Below, in pieces: positions 29,416 through 37,740 of a DNA stretch of 64,000 nucleotides. The notes beneath the pieces were generated by a model, which ran no database searches, was not told the DNA's origin, and was given only the letters and a program-made list of their open reading frames with translations. Within the stretch, counting starts at the first letter, position 1, and each line of letters opens with the position of its first letter. The stretch comes from PALSA-612 sp963711315 (GTDB taxonomy: Bacteria; Actinomycetota; Thermoleophilia; Gaiellales; Gaiellaceae), in NCBI GenBank assembly GCA_963711315.1, contig CAVQDQ010000003.1, positions 310,001 to 374,000 on the forward strand. Direction: 5' to 3'. The position numbers and the translations under genes were made by a program.

Positions 29416-29437
29416 AGCCGTTAGCGAGCCGTTAGTG
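29416..29437. promoter_or_regulatory. SARP-type direct repeat (11-bp period) in divergent promoter
   Basis: Two tandem copies of AGCCGTTAG fall exactly 11 bases apart (AGCCGTTAGCG then AGCCGTTAGTG). SARP regulators bind heptamer direct repeats with this period next to the -10 box. On the minus strand GACAAT lies about 11 bases beyond the proximal repeat and could be that -10. The site lies between the SARP gene and the M23-type gene. Confidence 0.55.
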
Positions 29438-29479
29438 CGTCGTGACTGAGCCATTTGGACCGGGAGCGACCGTCGGGCC

Positions 29480-30526
29480 ATGACACAGATCAGGCCCCAC
29501 ATATCAGGCGGTGAGCACACCCGCACGCTCTTCTGCCTCCTCATTTCCGTCGTTGCCCTGCTCTTCGTGTTTGCCGGCACACCGGCTTCGCAGGCGACTG
29601 CAGCAGGCGGCGAGTACCAGTGGCCCATGAAGCCTTTCGACCGGCCGCACCCGATTCGCGGCAGCTTCGGCGACCCCCGGACGCTGTTCCGGGCACCGCC
29701 CACCCTTGCCGGCGTGCTTCGGGGTGACGGTTCGTTCGCACACCACTTCGGCGTAGACATCGCCACTCCCGACGGCACCAAGATCTATCCCGTTCTTTCG
29801 GGCGTCGTCTCGAAGGTCACGCCCGACTGGGTGGCCGTGGACGTTGGCAACGGCCGCGTGTTCCAGTACTGGCACATCATCGCGGTCGTTCGCGAAGGCG
29901 ACGCCGCGAGGCCGGGACAGACGGTGCTCGGAAGGACCAAGGATGGCTTCGGCCACGTGCACTTCTCCGAGCTCAAGGACGGCCTCGCCGTTAACCCACT
30001 TCGAGCCGGTGGACTGACCCCGTACAAGGACACCACTGTCCCTCGCGTCGAAGAGATAACGCTTCGAGGCACGTCAACCGGGCCAGACCTCGTCCCGAAC
30101 CTCGTCGGCGGGAAGGTGCAGTTCGTCGCCGAGGCGTACGACAGCCCGGAGCTTGCGATTCCGTGGCCATGGAACAACATGCCCGTCTCCCCGGCCAAGA
30201 TCGCCTGGCGGATCCAGCACATCACCGGGCGGGTGGTCGTCCGGACGCGCGTGGCGGAGGACGTTCGGTACACGATTCCTCGCCGCGAGCACTTCTGGGA
30301 GTACTACGCCCGCGGCACCTTCCAGAACTTCTCGGTCTTCGCGAAGCACTACTCGTACGGCGAGCCGGGCCGCTTCCTGTTCAAGCTCGGGAAGACACCG
30401 TTCGACACGCGAAGCCTCCGCGACGGCGTCTACGAGCTGGTCGTCACGGCGAGCGACATCGCAGGCAACGCCAGCTCGACGTCGCTCCGGTTCACGGTCG
30501 ACAACGACCTGGAGGTCCGGTCGTGA
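29480..30526 (+). CDS. Secreted M23-like (LytM-fold) protein
   Basis: This is a 348-residue exported protein. A signal peptide (LFCLLISVVALLFVFAGTPASQATA) precedes a peptidase M23-like beta-sheet domain. HHFGVDIATPDG gives the H-x3-D zinc motif and GFGHVHFSEL the H-x-H. The C-terminal 180 residues look like Ig-like folds (NASSTSLRFTVDND). M23 enzymes cut peptidoglycan cross-bridges, though the substrate here is unproven. It is divergent from the BTAD gene and shares the SARP-type repeat region. The stop overlaps the next gene as GTGA. Confidence 0.8.
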   Translation: MTQIRPHISGGEHTRTLFCLLISVVALLFVFAGTPASQATAAGGEYQWPMKPFDRPHPIRGSFGDPRTLFRAPPTLAGVLRGDGSFAHHFGVDIATPDGTKIYPVLSGVVSKVTPDWVAVDVGNGRVFQYWHIIAVVREGDAARPGQTVLGRTKDGFGHVHFSELKDGLAVNPLRAGGLTPYKDTTVPRVEEITLRGTSTGPDLVPNLVGGKVQFVAEAYDSPELAIPWPWNNMPVSPAKIAWRIQHITGRVVVRTRVAEDVRYTIPRREHFWEYYARGTFQNFSVFAKHYSYGEPGRFLFKLGKTPFDTRSLRDGVYELVVTASDIAGNASSTSLRFTVDNDLEVRS

Positions 30527-31411
30527 CCCGATCGACACTCCTTACCTGGCTGGCGGTCGCGCTGCTCGGCGCGATCGCCGGCCTGGTGGTCCGGGTCGGC
30601 GGATGCACCGCACCGCCGAGCCTTCCCGAGCGCACGGTCCAGGCTGGTCCGGCAATCGTCACGGTCGTCGAGGCACGAAATCCTCGAGGCGTCATGGCGA
30701 CGAGCGGAGGCTGGGCGTACTGCCAGCAGGTGCGAGCCCTCGCAAGACGCACGCACTACACGCTCGTGTGCGGCAAGTACGCGAAGGATGGCTACACGGG
30801 TCGCGGGCTCCGCGAACTGCGCCACCTCGACTGGGGCAACCCGGCGTACCTCCGGAAGCTCGCTTCCACGATCCAGAAGGTGCATCGCGACGTGGGCGGG
30901 CCGCTCGTGATCGTCGGCGTCTCCTACTCGGGCTTCGGCGTCGCCACGCTCGCCTCGCATCACCCGGAGCTACGTCCCGACAGGCTGATCATCATCGACT
31001 CGTACCTCGATCTCGTCGCGCGGCGCAGGCACAGTCCGGACGGCAGCCTCATCGCCACGGAGATCGACAACGAGACCGGCGGATCCGAAGACGCAGCTTC
31101 TGCGTCGAAGCGTGGACGTCGAGGGGCTTACGCGTCTCGTGAGGGGTGGCACCCAGCTCGTCTTGATCTGGACGATCTCCGATCACGAGCGCCGCCTATT
31201 CCGTGGCGCAACGTGCGATCGCACGGCAAGTGCCGAGACGATCGCCGAGGTCGCGCGGAGGCTCGAACGCCCGCTACCCGTCTGGATCACGAAAACGAAG
31301 CACGGGCACAATCTCTGGGACCGCGGACGCGAGATCATGCGCGGCAACTATCCGGGGACGAAGATCATCTTCCCGCCATCCGGCGGCATACCTCCCGGGG
31401 CCGTCTGCTAG
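30523..31411 (+). CDS. Exported alpha/beta hydrolase-fold protein (frameshifted as read)
   Basis: This is a protein of about 295 residues with a GTG start overlapping the M23 gene stop. An N-terminal membrane helix (LLTWLAVALLGAIAGLVVRV) is followed by a hydrolase core. VIVGVSYSGFG is the nucleophile elbow G-x-S-x-S/G and IIIDSYLD follows. The frame shifts at about 31089. The second frame gives LTRLVRGGTQLVLIWTISDH and the probable catalytic His in KTKHGHNLWDRG. Coupling to the M23 gene suggests a joint role at the cell envelope. The substrate is unknown. The stop shares a CTAG with the convergent gene. Confidence 0.65.
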
Positions 31412-31821
31412 CGCTGGAGGACTGCGAGCGGGATCTCGCGGGCGGTCTTCTCCTGGTACCTCGCGTAGCCGTCGTACGTCTCCACGATGCGCGGCCAGAG
31501 GCGCGCGCGCTCGTCGGAAGTCGCCCGCCGCGCGTGCATGTGGCGGCGCTCGCGGCCGATCGTCACCTCGGCTTCACCGGCGGCCATCAAGTTCTCGAAC
31601 CAGTCGGGGTTGTTCGGCCGGCCCCCGTAGGAATCGACGAGCACGATGGCGCCGCCGTCCTCGAAATACGTGAGCGGCGAGGTGCGCTGCTTGCCGGTCT
31701 TCCGCCCCACCGTCGTCAGCAGCAGCACGGGCATGCCGACGATCCGGTTGCCGACCCGCCCGCCGGTCGCCGAGTAGATCCCGCGATGGATGGCGGAGAG
31801 CGTCCTGACCGTTACGGACAC
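31408..31821 (-). CDS. Deazaflavin (F420)-dependent nitroreductase-family protein
   Basis: This is a 137-residue split-beta-barrel protein of the Ddn/F420-binding family. MPVLLLTTVGRKTGKQRTSPLTYFEDGG is shown here only in part as TTVGRKTGKQRTSPL, the family's cofactor-binding signature. DSYGGRPNNPDWFENLMA is also typical. Such enzymes reduce quinones or nitro compounds with reduced F420. That this organism makes F420 is an inference consistent with Actinomycetota. It converges on the hydrolase gene with a CTAG stop overlap. Confidence 0.88.
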   Translation of the reverse strand: MSVTVRTLSAIHRGIYSATGGRVGNRIVGMPVLLLTTVGRKTGKQRTSPLTYFEDGGAIVLVDSYGGRPNNPDWFENLMAAGEAEVTIGRERRHMHARRATSDERARLWPRIVETYDGYARYQEKTAREIPLAVLQR

Positions 31822-32636
31822 GCTTGTTCCCGCAACGCTGCCTGAAGCTGTGCCGCGGCGTCTCCCGGCTTCCCGTCGCCGATCGCGCGGCCGTCGAGAG
31901 CGACGATCGGCATCACCTCGCGTATCGACGAGCAGGCGAATGCCTCATCGGCAGCGGCGAGGTCACCGACGGGGAACTCGCCCTCGACGACCTCGTAGCC
32001 GAGCCCGGGCGCCGCATCCGCGAGCACGCCTCTCGTGACGCCGGCGAGGATGCCTCCGTCCACGGCCGCGGTGTACAGCGTGCCGGCGCGGCGCCACCAG
32101 ACGTTCGACGTCGTTCCCTCGAGCACGCTGCCGTCGGCGGAGACGAACACGGCGTCCTCGGCGCCGCGGGCGCGCGCCTCGTCGACGGCCATCATGTTGA
32201 GGGCGTAGCTCGTCGACTTCACGCCGCCGATGAGATCTGCCGGGCGGAACTCGACGGTGATCGCCTGGATGCCTCGCGCGCGCAGCTGTTCGAGGTCGGA
32301 CGGCAGCTCTGACACGACGGCCAGCGCGACCGGCCCCTCTCCCCTTCCGGGCGTTGCATAGACACGCAGCACGGCCTCCCGCTCCCCCGCCTCGCCCAGC
32401 GCAAGTGACACCAGCTCCTCCAACTCTGGGCGTCCGACCAGCTCGAGCCCGAGCCTGGCACACGAGACGCCGAGCCGTTCGAGGTGCTCCGCGAGGCGAA
32501 ACGGGGTGCCGCCATACACGCGGAGCGACTCGAAGGCGCCCCGCCCGCGCATGAACGCCTCGTCGTCCACATGAATGACCGGCTCGTCGGGCGAGACGAG
32601 CCCTCGCCCGGACACCGCGAGTGCGAGCAACTTCAC
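31812..32636 (-). CDS. pabC: Aminodeoxychorismate lyase / class IV aminotransferase
   Basis: PabC converts aminodeoxychorismate to p-aminobenzoate and pyruvate for folate synthesis, using PLP. The 274-residue fold-type IV protein has VDDEAFMRGRGAFESLRVYGG, the catalytic-lysine region VKSTSYALNMMAVDEAR and VLEGTTSNVWW. It also has CSSIREVMPI near the C-terminus. A branched-chain aminotransferase activity cannot be excluded by sequence alone, but the coupled pabB upstream strongly favours PabC. The GTG start at 32636 overlaps the pabB stop as GTGA. Confidence 0.88.
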   Translation of the reverse strand: MKLLALAVSGRGLVSPDEPVIHVDDEAFMRGRGAFESLRVYGGTPFRLAEHLERLGVSCARLGLELVGRPELEELVSLALGEAGEREAVLRVYATPGRGEGPVALAVVSELPSDLEQLRARGIQAITVEFRPADLIGGVKSTSYALNMMAVDEARARGAEDAVFVSADGSVLEGTTSNVWWRRAGTLYTAAVDGGILAGVTRGVLADAAPGLGYEVVEGEFPVGDLAAADEAFACSSIREVMPIVALDGRAIGDGKPGDAAAQLQAALREQACP

Positions 32637-33685
32637 GCTCGCACCGGCTCGGGCGACGGTGCTCCCAGGGCCGCGAACAGCGGGCGCGCCTTCACCCACG
32701 ACTCCTCGATCTCCTCGGCGGGATCGGAGTCCCACACGATGCCGCCGCCCACCCAGAGGTGGATTCGCCCCTCGGCGACGGCGAAGGTGCGGATCGTCAG
32801 CGCCAGGTCGAGATCTCCGTTGGGATAGATCGTGCCGAGCGCACCCATCGACGCGCCTCGCCCGACCGGCTCGAGCTCCGCGATGTGGTCGATGGCCGAG
32901 ATCTTCGGCGCGCCGGTCACCGAGCCGCCCGGGAAGGTCGCTTCGAGGAGCGTCGTCAGCGTCACGCCCTCGCGCAGCGTGCCCTCGACGAGCGAGACGA
33001 GGTGCTCGACTCCGGCGAGCGTCCTCGGCGCCATCAGCTCGGGCCACGTGACGGAGCCGGTCTCGCAGACACGGGAAAGGTCGTTCCGCTCGAGGTCGAC
33101 GATCATCACGTGCTCAGCGGCGTCCTTGTCCGACTCCGTGAGGCCGTTCCCGCCGGCGGGACGCGTGCCCTTGATCGGCATCGTCCACACGCGTCGCCCC
33201 CTGCGCGCGAGAAACAGCTCGGGGGAGGCGGACGCGATCGCCCAGCCGTCACCGACGAACGGCCGCGGATGGAGCGGGCGCAGCGGAACGAGCTTCTCGG
33301 CGAGACCCGCAGGATCGCCGGAGAACGAGGCCGAGAGATGCTGGACGAGGTTGACCTGGTACACGTCGCCGCGTGCAATCGCATCGCGGACGGCTTCGAC
33401 CGCGGCCGCGTGCTCTCCGGGAGACCAGGTCTGCTCCCAGTCGCCGATCGAGAAGCTGCCCCGAACGATCGGGGCTTCGCCTTCAGGCCGGATCCGCACG
33501 GCGGCGGGCGGCAGCGGACAGGGCTCCGGCGGCGAGGGCTGACGTCCCCGGCGCAGCGAGCGTGACAGCCCGTACCCGAGGTAGACGTCGGCCACGACAC
33601 CCTCCGCATAGCCTTCGAAGAACCCGTGCGCCCGGAGCGTGGCCTCGACATCGGCGAGCGAGCCGACCTCGATCACGCGGATCAC
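32633..33685 (-). CDS. pabB: Aminodeoxychorismate synthase component I
   Basis: PabB aminates chorismate using ammonia from a glutamine amidotransferase partner (PabA/TrpG), which is not in the window. The 350-residue protein is a chorismate-binding-domain-only form with a shortened N-terminus. Conserved motifs are YQVNLVQHLSASFSGD, TMPIKGTRPAG (the PIKGT motif that separates PabB and TrpE from isochorismate synthases) and ATFPGGSVTGAPK. The C-terminal LWVGGGIVWDSDPAEE also fits. Coupling with pabC argues for PabB over TrpE. Confidence 0.9.
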   Translation of the reverse strand: MIRVIEVGSLADVEATLRAHGFFEGYAEGVVADVYLGYGLSRSLRRGRQPSPPEPCPLPPAAVRIRPEGEAPIVRGSFSIGDWEQTWSPGEHAAAVEAVRDAIARGDVYQVNLVQHLSASFSGDPAGLAEKLVPLRPLHPRPFVGDGWAIASASPELFLARRGRRVWTMPIKGTRPAGGNGLTESDKDAAEHVMIVDLERNDLSRVCETGSVTWPELMAPRTLAGVEHLVSLVEGTLREGVTLTTLLEATFPGGSVTGAPKISAIDHIAELEPVGRGASMGALGTIYPNGDLDLALTIRTFAVAEGRIHLWVGGGIVWDSDPAEEIEESWVKARPLFAALGAPSPEPVRA

Positions 33686-34923
33686 GCCGTTACGCTACCG
33701 GCCTCTCCGGTTGTGGGAGGCCGCAGGTCACCTGCCCTGCGCGGCACGATCACCGCGAATGCGACTGCCATGACCACGCGTCCGATGGCGAGCCCGAGCA
33801 GAACCGTGCGCACGTCGAGTGACTCGAGCAGCCGGCCGAGGACGAGCACCGTTATCGGGCCCGAGATCGTGATCACCGTGATCACCGCCGTCATCACCTT
33901 CGGTCGCAACTCCTCGGGCGCCCGTGTGGTGAGAATGGCCATCAGCGGTGCTGTCGCTACTGCACCAAGGCCGGCGGCGAACATCACTGCCATCACCCCG
34001 ATAGCTGGCAGGTCGAGGCCGAGCAGGAGCAGCGGCACGGAGACCCAGAGGATGCCCGCCGTCGCCAGGCGGAGCGGCGGCACGGTTCGGGAGAGTGGAA
34101 TCGCGGCCAGGGAACCGATCACCGATCCTGCTCCGAAGGCACCGAACATGAGACCGGCCGTGCGTGCGCTCGCGCCGAAGTGGTCGTACGCGAGGACGGG
34201 CAACGACACGAAGATCGCCTGGGCGAACATGTGCAGGAAGACGGCGGTCGCGAGCATCGGTCGCAGCAGCGGGTCGCGCAGGACGAAGCGCAGGCCGGCG
34301 AGCAAGCCGCTGCCGTCAGCCGTAGCAGGTAGTGGAGCGCGCCTGGGGACGAAGACGAACAGGAGGCAGAACGAGACGGCGTACGTCGCCGCGTCCACGT
34401 AGAGGACGTTGACGGCGCCGATCCATGCGATCAACAACCCGGCCGTTACAGGCCCGAGGAGGATCGTGAGCCGGGAGCCGGCCTCCACGACGGCGTTCGC
34501 CTGCGTGAGCGTCGCCGAGTCCTCGCCGACCAGCTCCGGCAAGACGATCCGCTGGGCGGAGAAGTACGGCGCGATGAAGCATCCGAGCACGAAGACGAGC
34601 ACGAGCAACAGGGGAAAAGAGAGCAGCCCCGCCTCGTACAGCAGGGGGATGGACACCATCAGCGGTATGCGGGCGAGGTCGCAGACGAGCATCGCCTTCA
34701 CCGCACCGAGACGTGTGACGACGGTGCCGCTGGGAATGCCGAGCAGCGCGATGGGAAGCAACTCGGCTGCAAGGACGATCCCCATCCGGGTCGTCGAGCC
34801 GGTCGTCGTCAGCACGAACCACGGCAGCGCGAGGAACGTCATCTGGGCGCCGAGCGAGGAGATGATCTCGGCGCTGAGCAGGGCGAAAATGGACCGCTGA
34901 AGGAGCGGCGAACGCTCCTTCAC
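33682..34923 (-). CDS. MFS transporter (paralogue of 22493-23701)
   Basis: This is a 413-residue 12-helix exporter. MTFLALPWFVLTTTG and GIPSGTVVTRLGAVKAMLVCD match the pump at 22493-23701 closely. The second half is more diverged. The gene overlaps pabB by four bases and the MFS gene at 34920 in the same way, so all lie in one operon. It may export a folate-related or other small metabolite, but nothing shows the substrate. No adjacent regulator is present, unlike its paralogue. Confidence 0.85.
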   Translation of the reverse strand: MKERSPLLQRSIFALLSAEIISSLGAQMTFLALPWFVLTTTGSTTRMGIVLAAELLPIALLGIPSGTVVTRLGAVKAMLVCDLARIPLMVSIPLLYEAGLLSFPLLLVLVFVLGCFIAPYFSAQRIVLPELVGEDSATLTQANAVVEAGSRLTILLGPVTAGLLIAWIGAVNVLYVDAATYAVSFCLLFVFVPRRAPLPATADGSGLLAGLRFVLRDPLLRPMLATAVFLHMFAQAIFVSLPVLAYDHFGASARTAGLMFGAFGAGSVIGSLAAIPLSRTVPPLRLATAGILWVSVPLLLLGLDLPAIGVMAVMFAAGLGAVATAPLMAILTTRAPEELRPKVMTAVITVITISGPITVLVLGRLLESLDVRTVLLGLAIGRVVMAVAFAVIVPRRAGDLRPPTTGEAGSVTA

Positions 34924-36251
34924 GAGACGTCCTCGACGGCCGGCATCTGTCCGGGCAGCAGCCTACCGCCGTCGCCTTCAGCCTCAGCCAGTGGATCACC
35001 CACCTGCTGCGGCATCTCTCGGAGCGATCGCACCGGCGACAGCAGCACCGGCAGGAACGCGAACGACATGCCGATCGCGCCCACCCAGATCGCAGCGCGC
35101 AGGTCGACGACCGAGGCAATGAGGCCACCCACGAGCATGCCGAGCGGCATCACGCCCCAGACGATGAATCGCATCACGGAGTTCATGCGGCCCTGGAGCC
35201 GCTCGGGTGTGATCGCCTGACGGAAACTGCCCTGAGTGACGTTGTAGAGCACGACTCCGAAGCTCATGATCACCTGCGCGGCGAGGAGGTAGGGAACGGG
35301 ACCGCTCTCGGGGGCGAGCGGCACGAGCAGGACAGCGATGCCCGAGGCGGCACCGAGGACGATCGACGGCCCCACACCGAGCTTCGCGGCAACTCGACTC
35401 GTGGTCAGGGCTCCGACGAGGTAGCCGACGTTGCCGATCGCGAAGATCACGCCGATCGTTCCCGCGCTGAGCCCGAGCTCGCGGACCGCGTACACGAGGA
35501 ACATCGTCCAGATGACGTTGCCGAAGAAGTTGAACATCGCCGTCGACGCCGCGATCCAGCGCAGGTACCGGTGCCCGAGCACGTAGCGCAACCCTTCCGC
35601 CAGCTCCGCCCGCATGCCCGCGGGGGCAGAGCGCCCTTCATCACGGGCGGAGACGTCTTCCTGCTTCCGAATCCTGAAGACGAAGAGGCCAGACGCGACG
35701 AAGCTCACGGCGTCGACGAAGATGGCGAACGGTGCCGTAATCGCCTGTACGAGCACCCCTGCGAGCGCCGGGCCCGCGAGCTGGGCGCCCGAGCGCGAGA
35801 TCTCGAGCTTCGAGTTGCCGTCGACGAGCTGATCGCGTGACACGAGCGACGGGAGATATGACATGTACGCGACGTCGAAGAACACCGTCAGCACGCCCAC
35901 GACGAAGCCGACGACGTAGAGCTGCCAGATCGTGAGCGCGTCGAACGCATAAGCGAGCGGGATCGTCGCCAGCATTGCTGCGCGCCCGAGATCCCCCACG
36001 ATGAGGATCGGCCGCCGCGGTAGCCGGTCGACCCAGACACCGGCCGGCAGGCTGACGAGGATGAACGGCGCGAACTCGACGATCCCCAGGAGCGCCACCT
36101 GGAACGCGCTGACGTCAAGCGTCACGATCGCAACGAATGGCAGCGCGAACTGGCCCACCTGCGATCCGAACTGGCTGATCGTCTCCGCCGACCAGAGCTT
36201 CAGGAAGTCGGAGTGCCGCCAGAGGCCGCCCTTGGGCCAGATCGTGCGCAT
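34920..36251 (-). CDS. MFS transporter, enterobactin-exporter-like (MFS_3)
   Basis: This is a 443-residue 12-helix exporter. It starts WRHSDFLKLWSAETISQFGS, the hallmark of the MFS_3 group, and has PAGVWVDRLPRRPILIVGDL (motif A) and a central SARDEGRSAPAGM loop. It overlaps the downstream MFS gene by four bases. The ATG follows a GGGAGGGGGAA ribosome binding site at about 36253-36262. The group includes macrolide and siderophore exporters. The substrate is unknown. Confidence 0.87.
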   Translation of the reverse strand: MRTIWPKGGLWRHSDFLKLWSAETISQFGSQVGQFALPFVAIVTLDVSAFQVALLGIVEFAPFILVSLPAGVWVDRLPRRPILIVGDLGRAAMLATIPLAYAFDALTIWQLYVVGFVVGVLTVFFDVAYMSYLPSLVSRDQLVDGNSKLEISRSGAQLAGPALAGVLVQAITAPFAIFVDAVSFVASGLFVFRIRKQEDVSARDEGRSAPAGMRAELAEGLRYVLGHRYLRWIAASTAMFNFFGNVIWTMFLVYAVRELGLSAGTIGVIFAIGNVGYLVGALTTSRVAAKLGVGPSIVLGAASGIAVLLVPLAPESGPVPYLLAAQVIMSFGVVLYNVTQGSFRQAITPERLQGRMNSVMRFIVWGVMPLGMLVGGLIASVVDLRAAIWVGAIGMSFAFLPVLLSPVRSLREMPQQVGDPLAEAEGDGGRLLPGQMPAVEDVS

Positions 36252-36280
36252 TTCCCCCTCCCTTGACGCGGTCTACCGCG

Positions 36281-37114
36281 TCACGCGCGGTGGATGCGGA
36301 TGTCTCCCGACAACGACTTCGCCTGCAGCTCGACGAGCGGGCCGCCGTTCGCGGGCGGCTCGTCGCGCACCTCGAGCTCCGAAGTCGTCTCGCCGCTGGT
36401 CGAACGCGCGTTGACCCAGAGCTTCGAACCGCTGCGCAGGCCGACCGTCAGGTCGCCGGAGACGGACTGCAGCGCCACCTTTCCCTGGGTCGCCGAGCCG
36501 ATACGCACGTCGCCGGAGATCGTCTTCGCCTGAATCGAGCTCCCGGCCTCACTGAGCTCGATGTCGCCGGAGACGGAATGGAGAACGGCGGGCCCGGAGA
36601 CATGGCCGATCGTCGCGTCACCCGAGACCGAGTTGACGTTCGCCTCGCCGCCGACGGTGCCGAGGGTGACGTCCCCTGAGACGCACTTGACCCGGACGTC
36701 ACCCTCGACTTCGTCGAGCCGGACATCGCCGGCCGCGGTCTTCACCTCGGCACGGTCGAACCGGCCCGTCGCGTTGACATCCGCGGCTTCCGACACGACC
36801 TCGACGGAGGAGCCGGCCGGGACACGGATACCCGCGCGAACCGATGGACCTTGTCCAAAGACGATGCTGAGCCGGGGGCCCCGCCGGCCACCGACCTGAA
36901 AGCCGTGTTGGATGTCGACGAGCAGCTCGGCGCGATTGCTGCCAGGGCGTAGCTCGACGATTGCGTCGTGGACAGGTCCTTCGGCACTGCCGCGCAGCGC
37001 CTCGAGCTCGACGACCGCCTCGGACACGTCGGTGGCGTCGATCTCGATCGTTCCCGCCGGGGCCCGGACGACGAGCGCCACCGGGCCCTCGACGGGGAAT
37101 GCCTCTCGCCTCAT
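36281..37114 (-). CDS. DUF4097 beta-strand-repeat protein
   Basis: This is a 277-residue protein made of short, near-identical beta-strand repeats (VSGDVTLGTVGGEANVNSVS, VSGDATIGHVSG and VSGDIELSEAGSS). The repeats are typical of DUF4097, probably a beta-helix. There is no signal peptide, so it should be cytoplasmic. DUF4097 proteins often accompany regulators of envelope stress or bactofilin-like assemblies, but the function is unknown. I use the ATG at 37114 because it overlaps the microprotein stop as ATGA; a GTG at 37123 is the alternative. Confidence 0.8.
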   Translation of the reverse strand: MRREAFPVEGPVALVVRAPAGTIEIDATDVSEAVVELEALRGSAEGPVHDAIVELRPGSNRAELLVDIQHGFQVGGRRGPRLSIVFGQGPSVRAGIRVPAGSSVEVVSEAADVNATGRFDRAEVKTAAGDVRLDEVEGDVRVKCVSGDVTLGTVGGEANVNSVSGDATIGHVSGPAVLHSVSGDIELSEAGSSIQAKTISGDVRIGSATQGKVALQSVSGDLTVGLRSGSKLWVNARSTSGETTSELEVRDEPPANGGPLVELQAKSLSGDIRIHRA

Positions 37115-37230
37115 CGCCGCCACCCGCGTGTGCCCCTGGGCTTGCGAACCCGGACGGCCGGGTCGTGCTTCGGCGGCATGCGGTCGCCGAGCAACTTCAC
37201 GTAGTCGGGATATGTGTGCCGAAGGTCCAT
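37111..37230 (-). CDS. 39-residue basic microprotein
   Basis: This is a tiny gene with a strong AAGGAGGAGAG ribosome binding site directly before its ATG at 37230. It encodes MDLRHTYPDYVKLLGDRMPP and a basic tail ending GTRGWRR. It sits between the RHH regulator and the DUF4097 gene, 14 bases after the first and overlapping the second. I do not recognise it. The site quality and coupling support a real gene, not a leader. Confidence 0.55.
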   Translation of the reverse strand: MDLRHTYPDYVKLLGDRMPPKHDPAVRVRKPRGTRGWRR

Positions 37231-37244
37231 CTCTCCTCCTTGTC

Positions 37245-37703
37245 CTAGGCCTCTGCGAACCCGGTCAGGCCGCTGCCGAAGCCCTTGTGAACGCTTCCTC
37301 GATGCACGGCGCGCTTCAGCTCCCGTACGAGCCATGTGTTGGCGGAGATCCCTTCGCGCGCCGCCGCCGCGTCGATAGCCGCCTTCAGTCCTTCCGGCAG
37401 CCGCAGCGAGATACGAGCAGTCATGCCGTCATCGGGCGCGGCGGGCTCTGCCTGCTGCCGGTCGTCCTCGACGTACACGAGGGACGGCTCCTGCCCGGCG
37501 AGCCGAATCTCGACGTGGCCCGAAGGAAGCTGGTCGGACACCTCGAGCGTCACCTCCGAGAGGAGGTCGAGCAGCCTCAGCCGCGCCGACCCCTGGAGTG
37601 CCTGACTCAGCCGCTCGGCGGCCTGGGCGACGTTCTCGTCGCCCAGGGAGCCCATGGAGCTGAGGTCTGACAGGAGCGCTTCGATGTGTACTGACAACTG
37701 CAT
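37245..37703 (-). CDS. Ribbon-helix-helix transcriptional regulator
   Basis: This is a 152-residue protein. The N-terminal two-thirds is of unknown type. The C-terminus is a ribbon-helix-helix domain (ISLRLPEGLKAAIDAAAAREGIS, shown to 20 residues: ISLRLPEGLKAAIDAAAARE) with a HicB-like basic tail. It is the first gene of an operon with the microprotein and DUF4097 gene. A perfect 19-bp palindrome overlaps its promoter, so autorepression is likely. No toxin gene is adjacent, which argues against a toxin-antitoxin pair. Confidence 0.8.
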   Translation of the reverse strand: MQLSVHIEALLSDLSSMGSLGDENVAQAAERLSQALQGSARLRLLDLLSEVTLEVSDQLPSGHVEIRLAGQEPSLVYVEDDRQQAEPAAPDDGMTARISLRLPEGLKAAIDAAAAREGISANTWLVRELKRAVHRGSVHKGFGSGLTGFAEA

Positions 37704-37705
37704 GT

Positions 37706-37740
37706 TGATGTCATTATGACATCACTCTGGCGGTTGTCAA
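37706..37740 (-). promoter_or_regulatory. Leaderless promoter with perfect palindromic operator
   Basis: On the minus strand TTGACA (37735-37740), a 16-base spacer and CATAAT (37713-37718) form a near-consensus promoter. The -10 lies nine bases before the ATG, so the transcript would be leaderless or nearly so. The palindrome TGATGTCAT-T-ATGACATCA (37706-37724) covers the -10 box. It is the likely autoregulatory site of the RHH protein. Confidence 0.7.

Noticed and set aside
24302..31411. Prophage or integrative element around the STAND island
   Set aside because: No integrase, att-like repeats, tRNA junction or structural phage genes were found, and GC content matches the surroundings.
37245..37703. 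Toxin-antitoxin pair (RHH protein as antitoxin)
   Set aside because: No toxin-like gene is adjacent. The partner genes are a basic microprotein and a DUF4097 protein, so a plain regulator is favoured.
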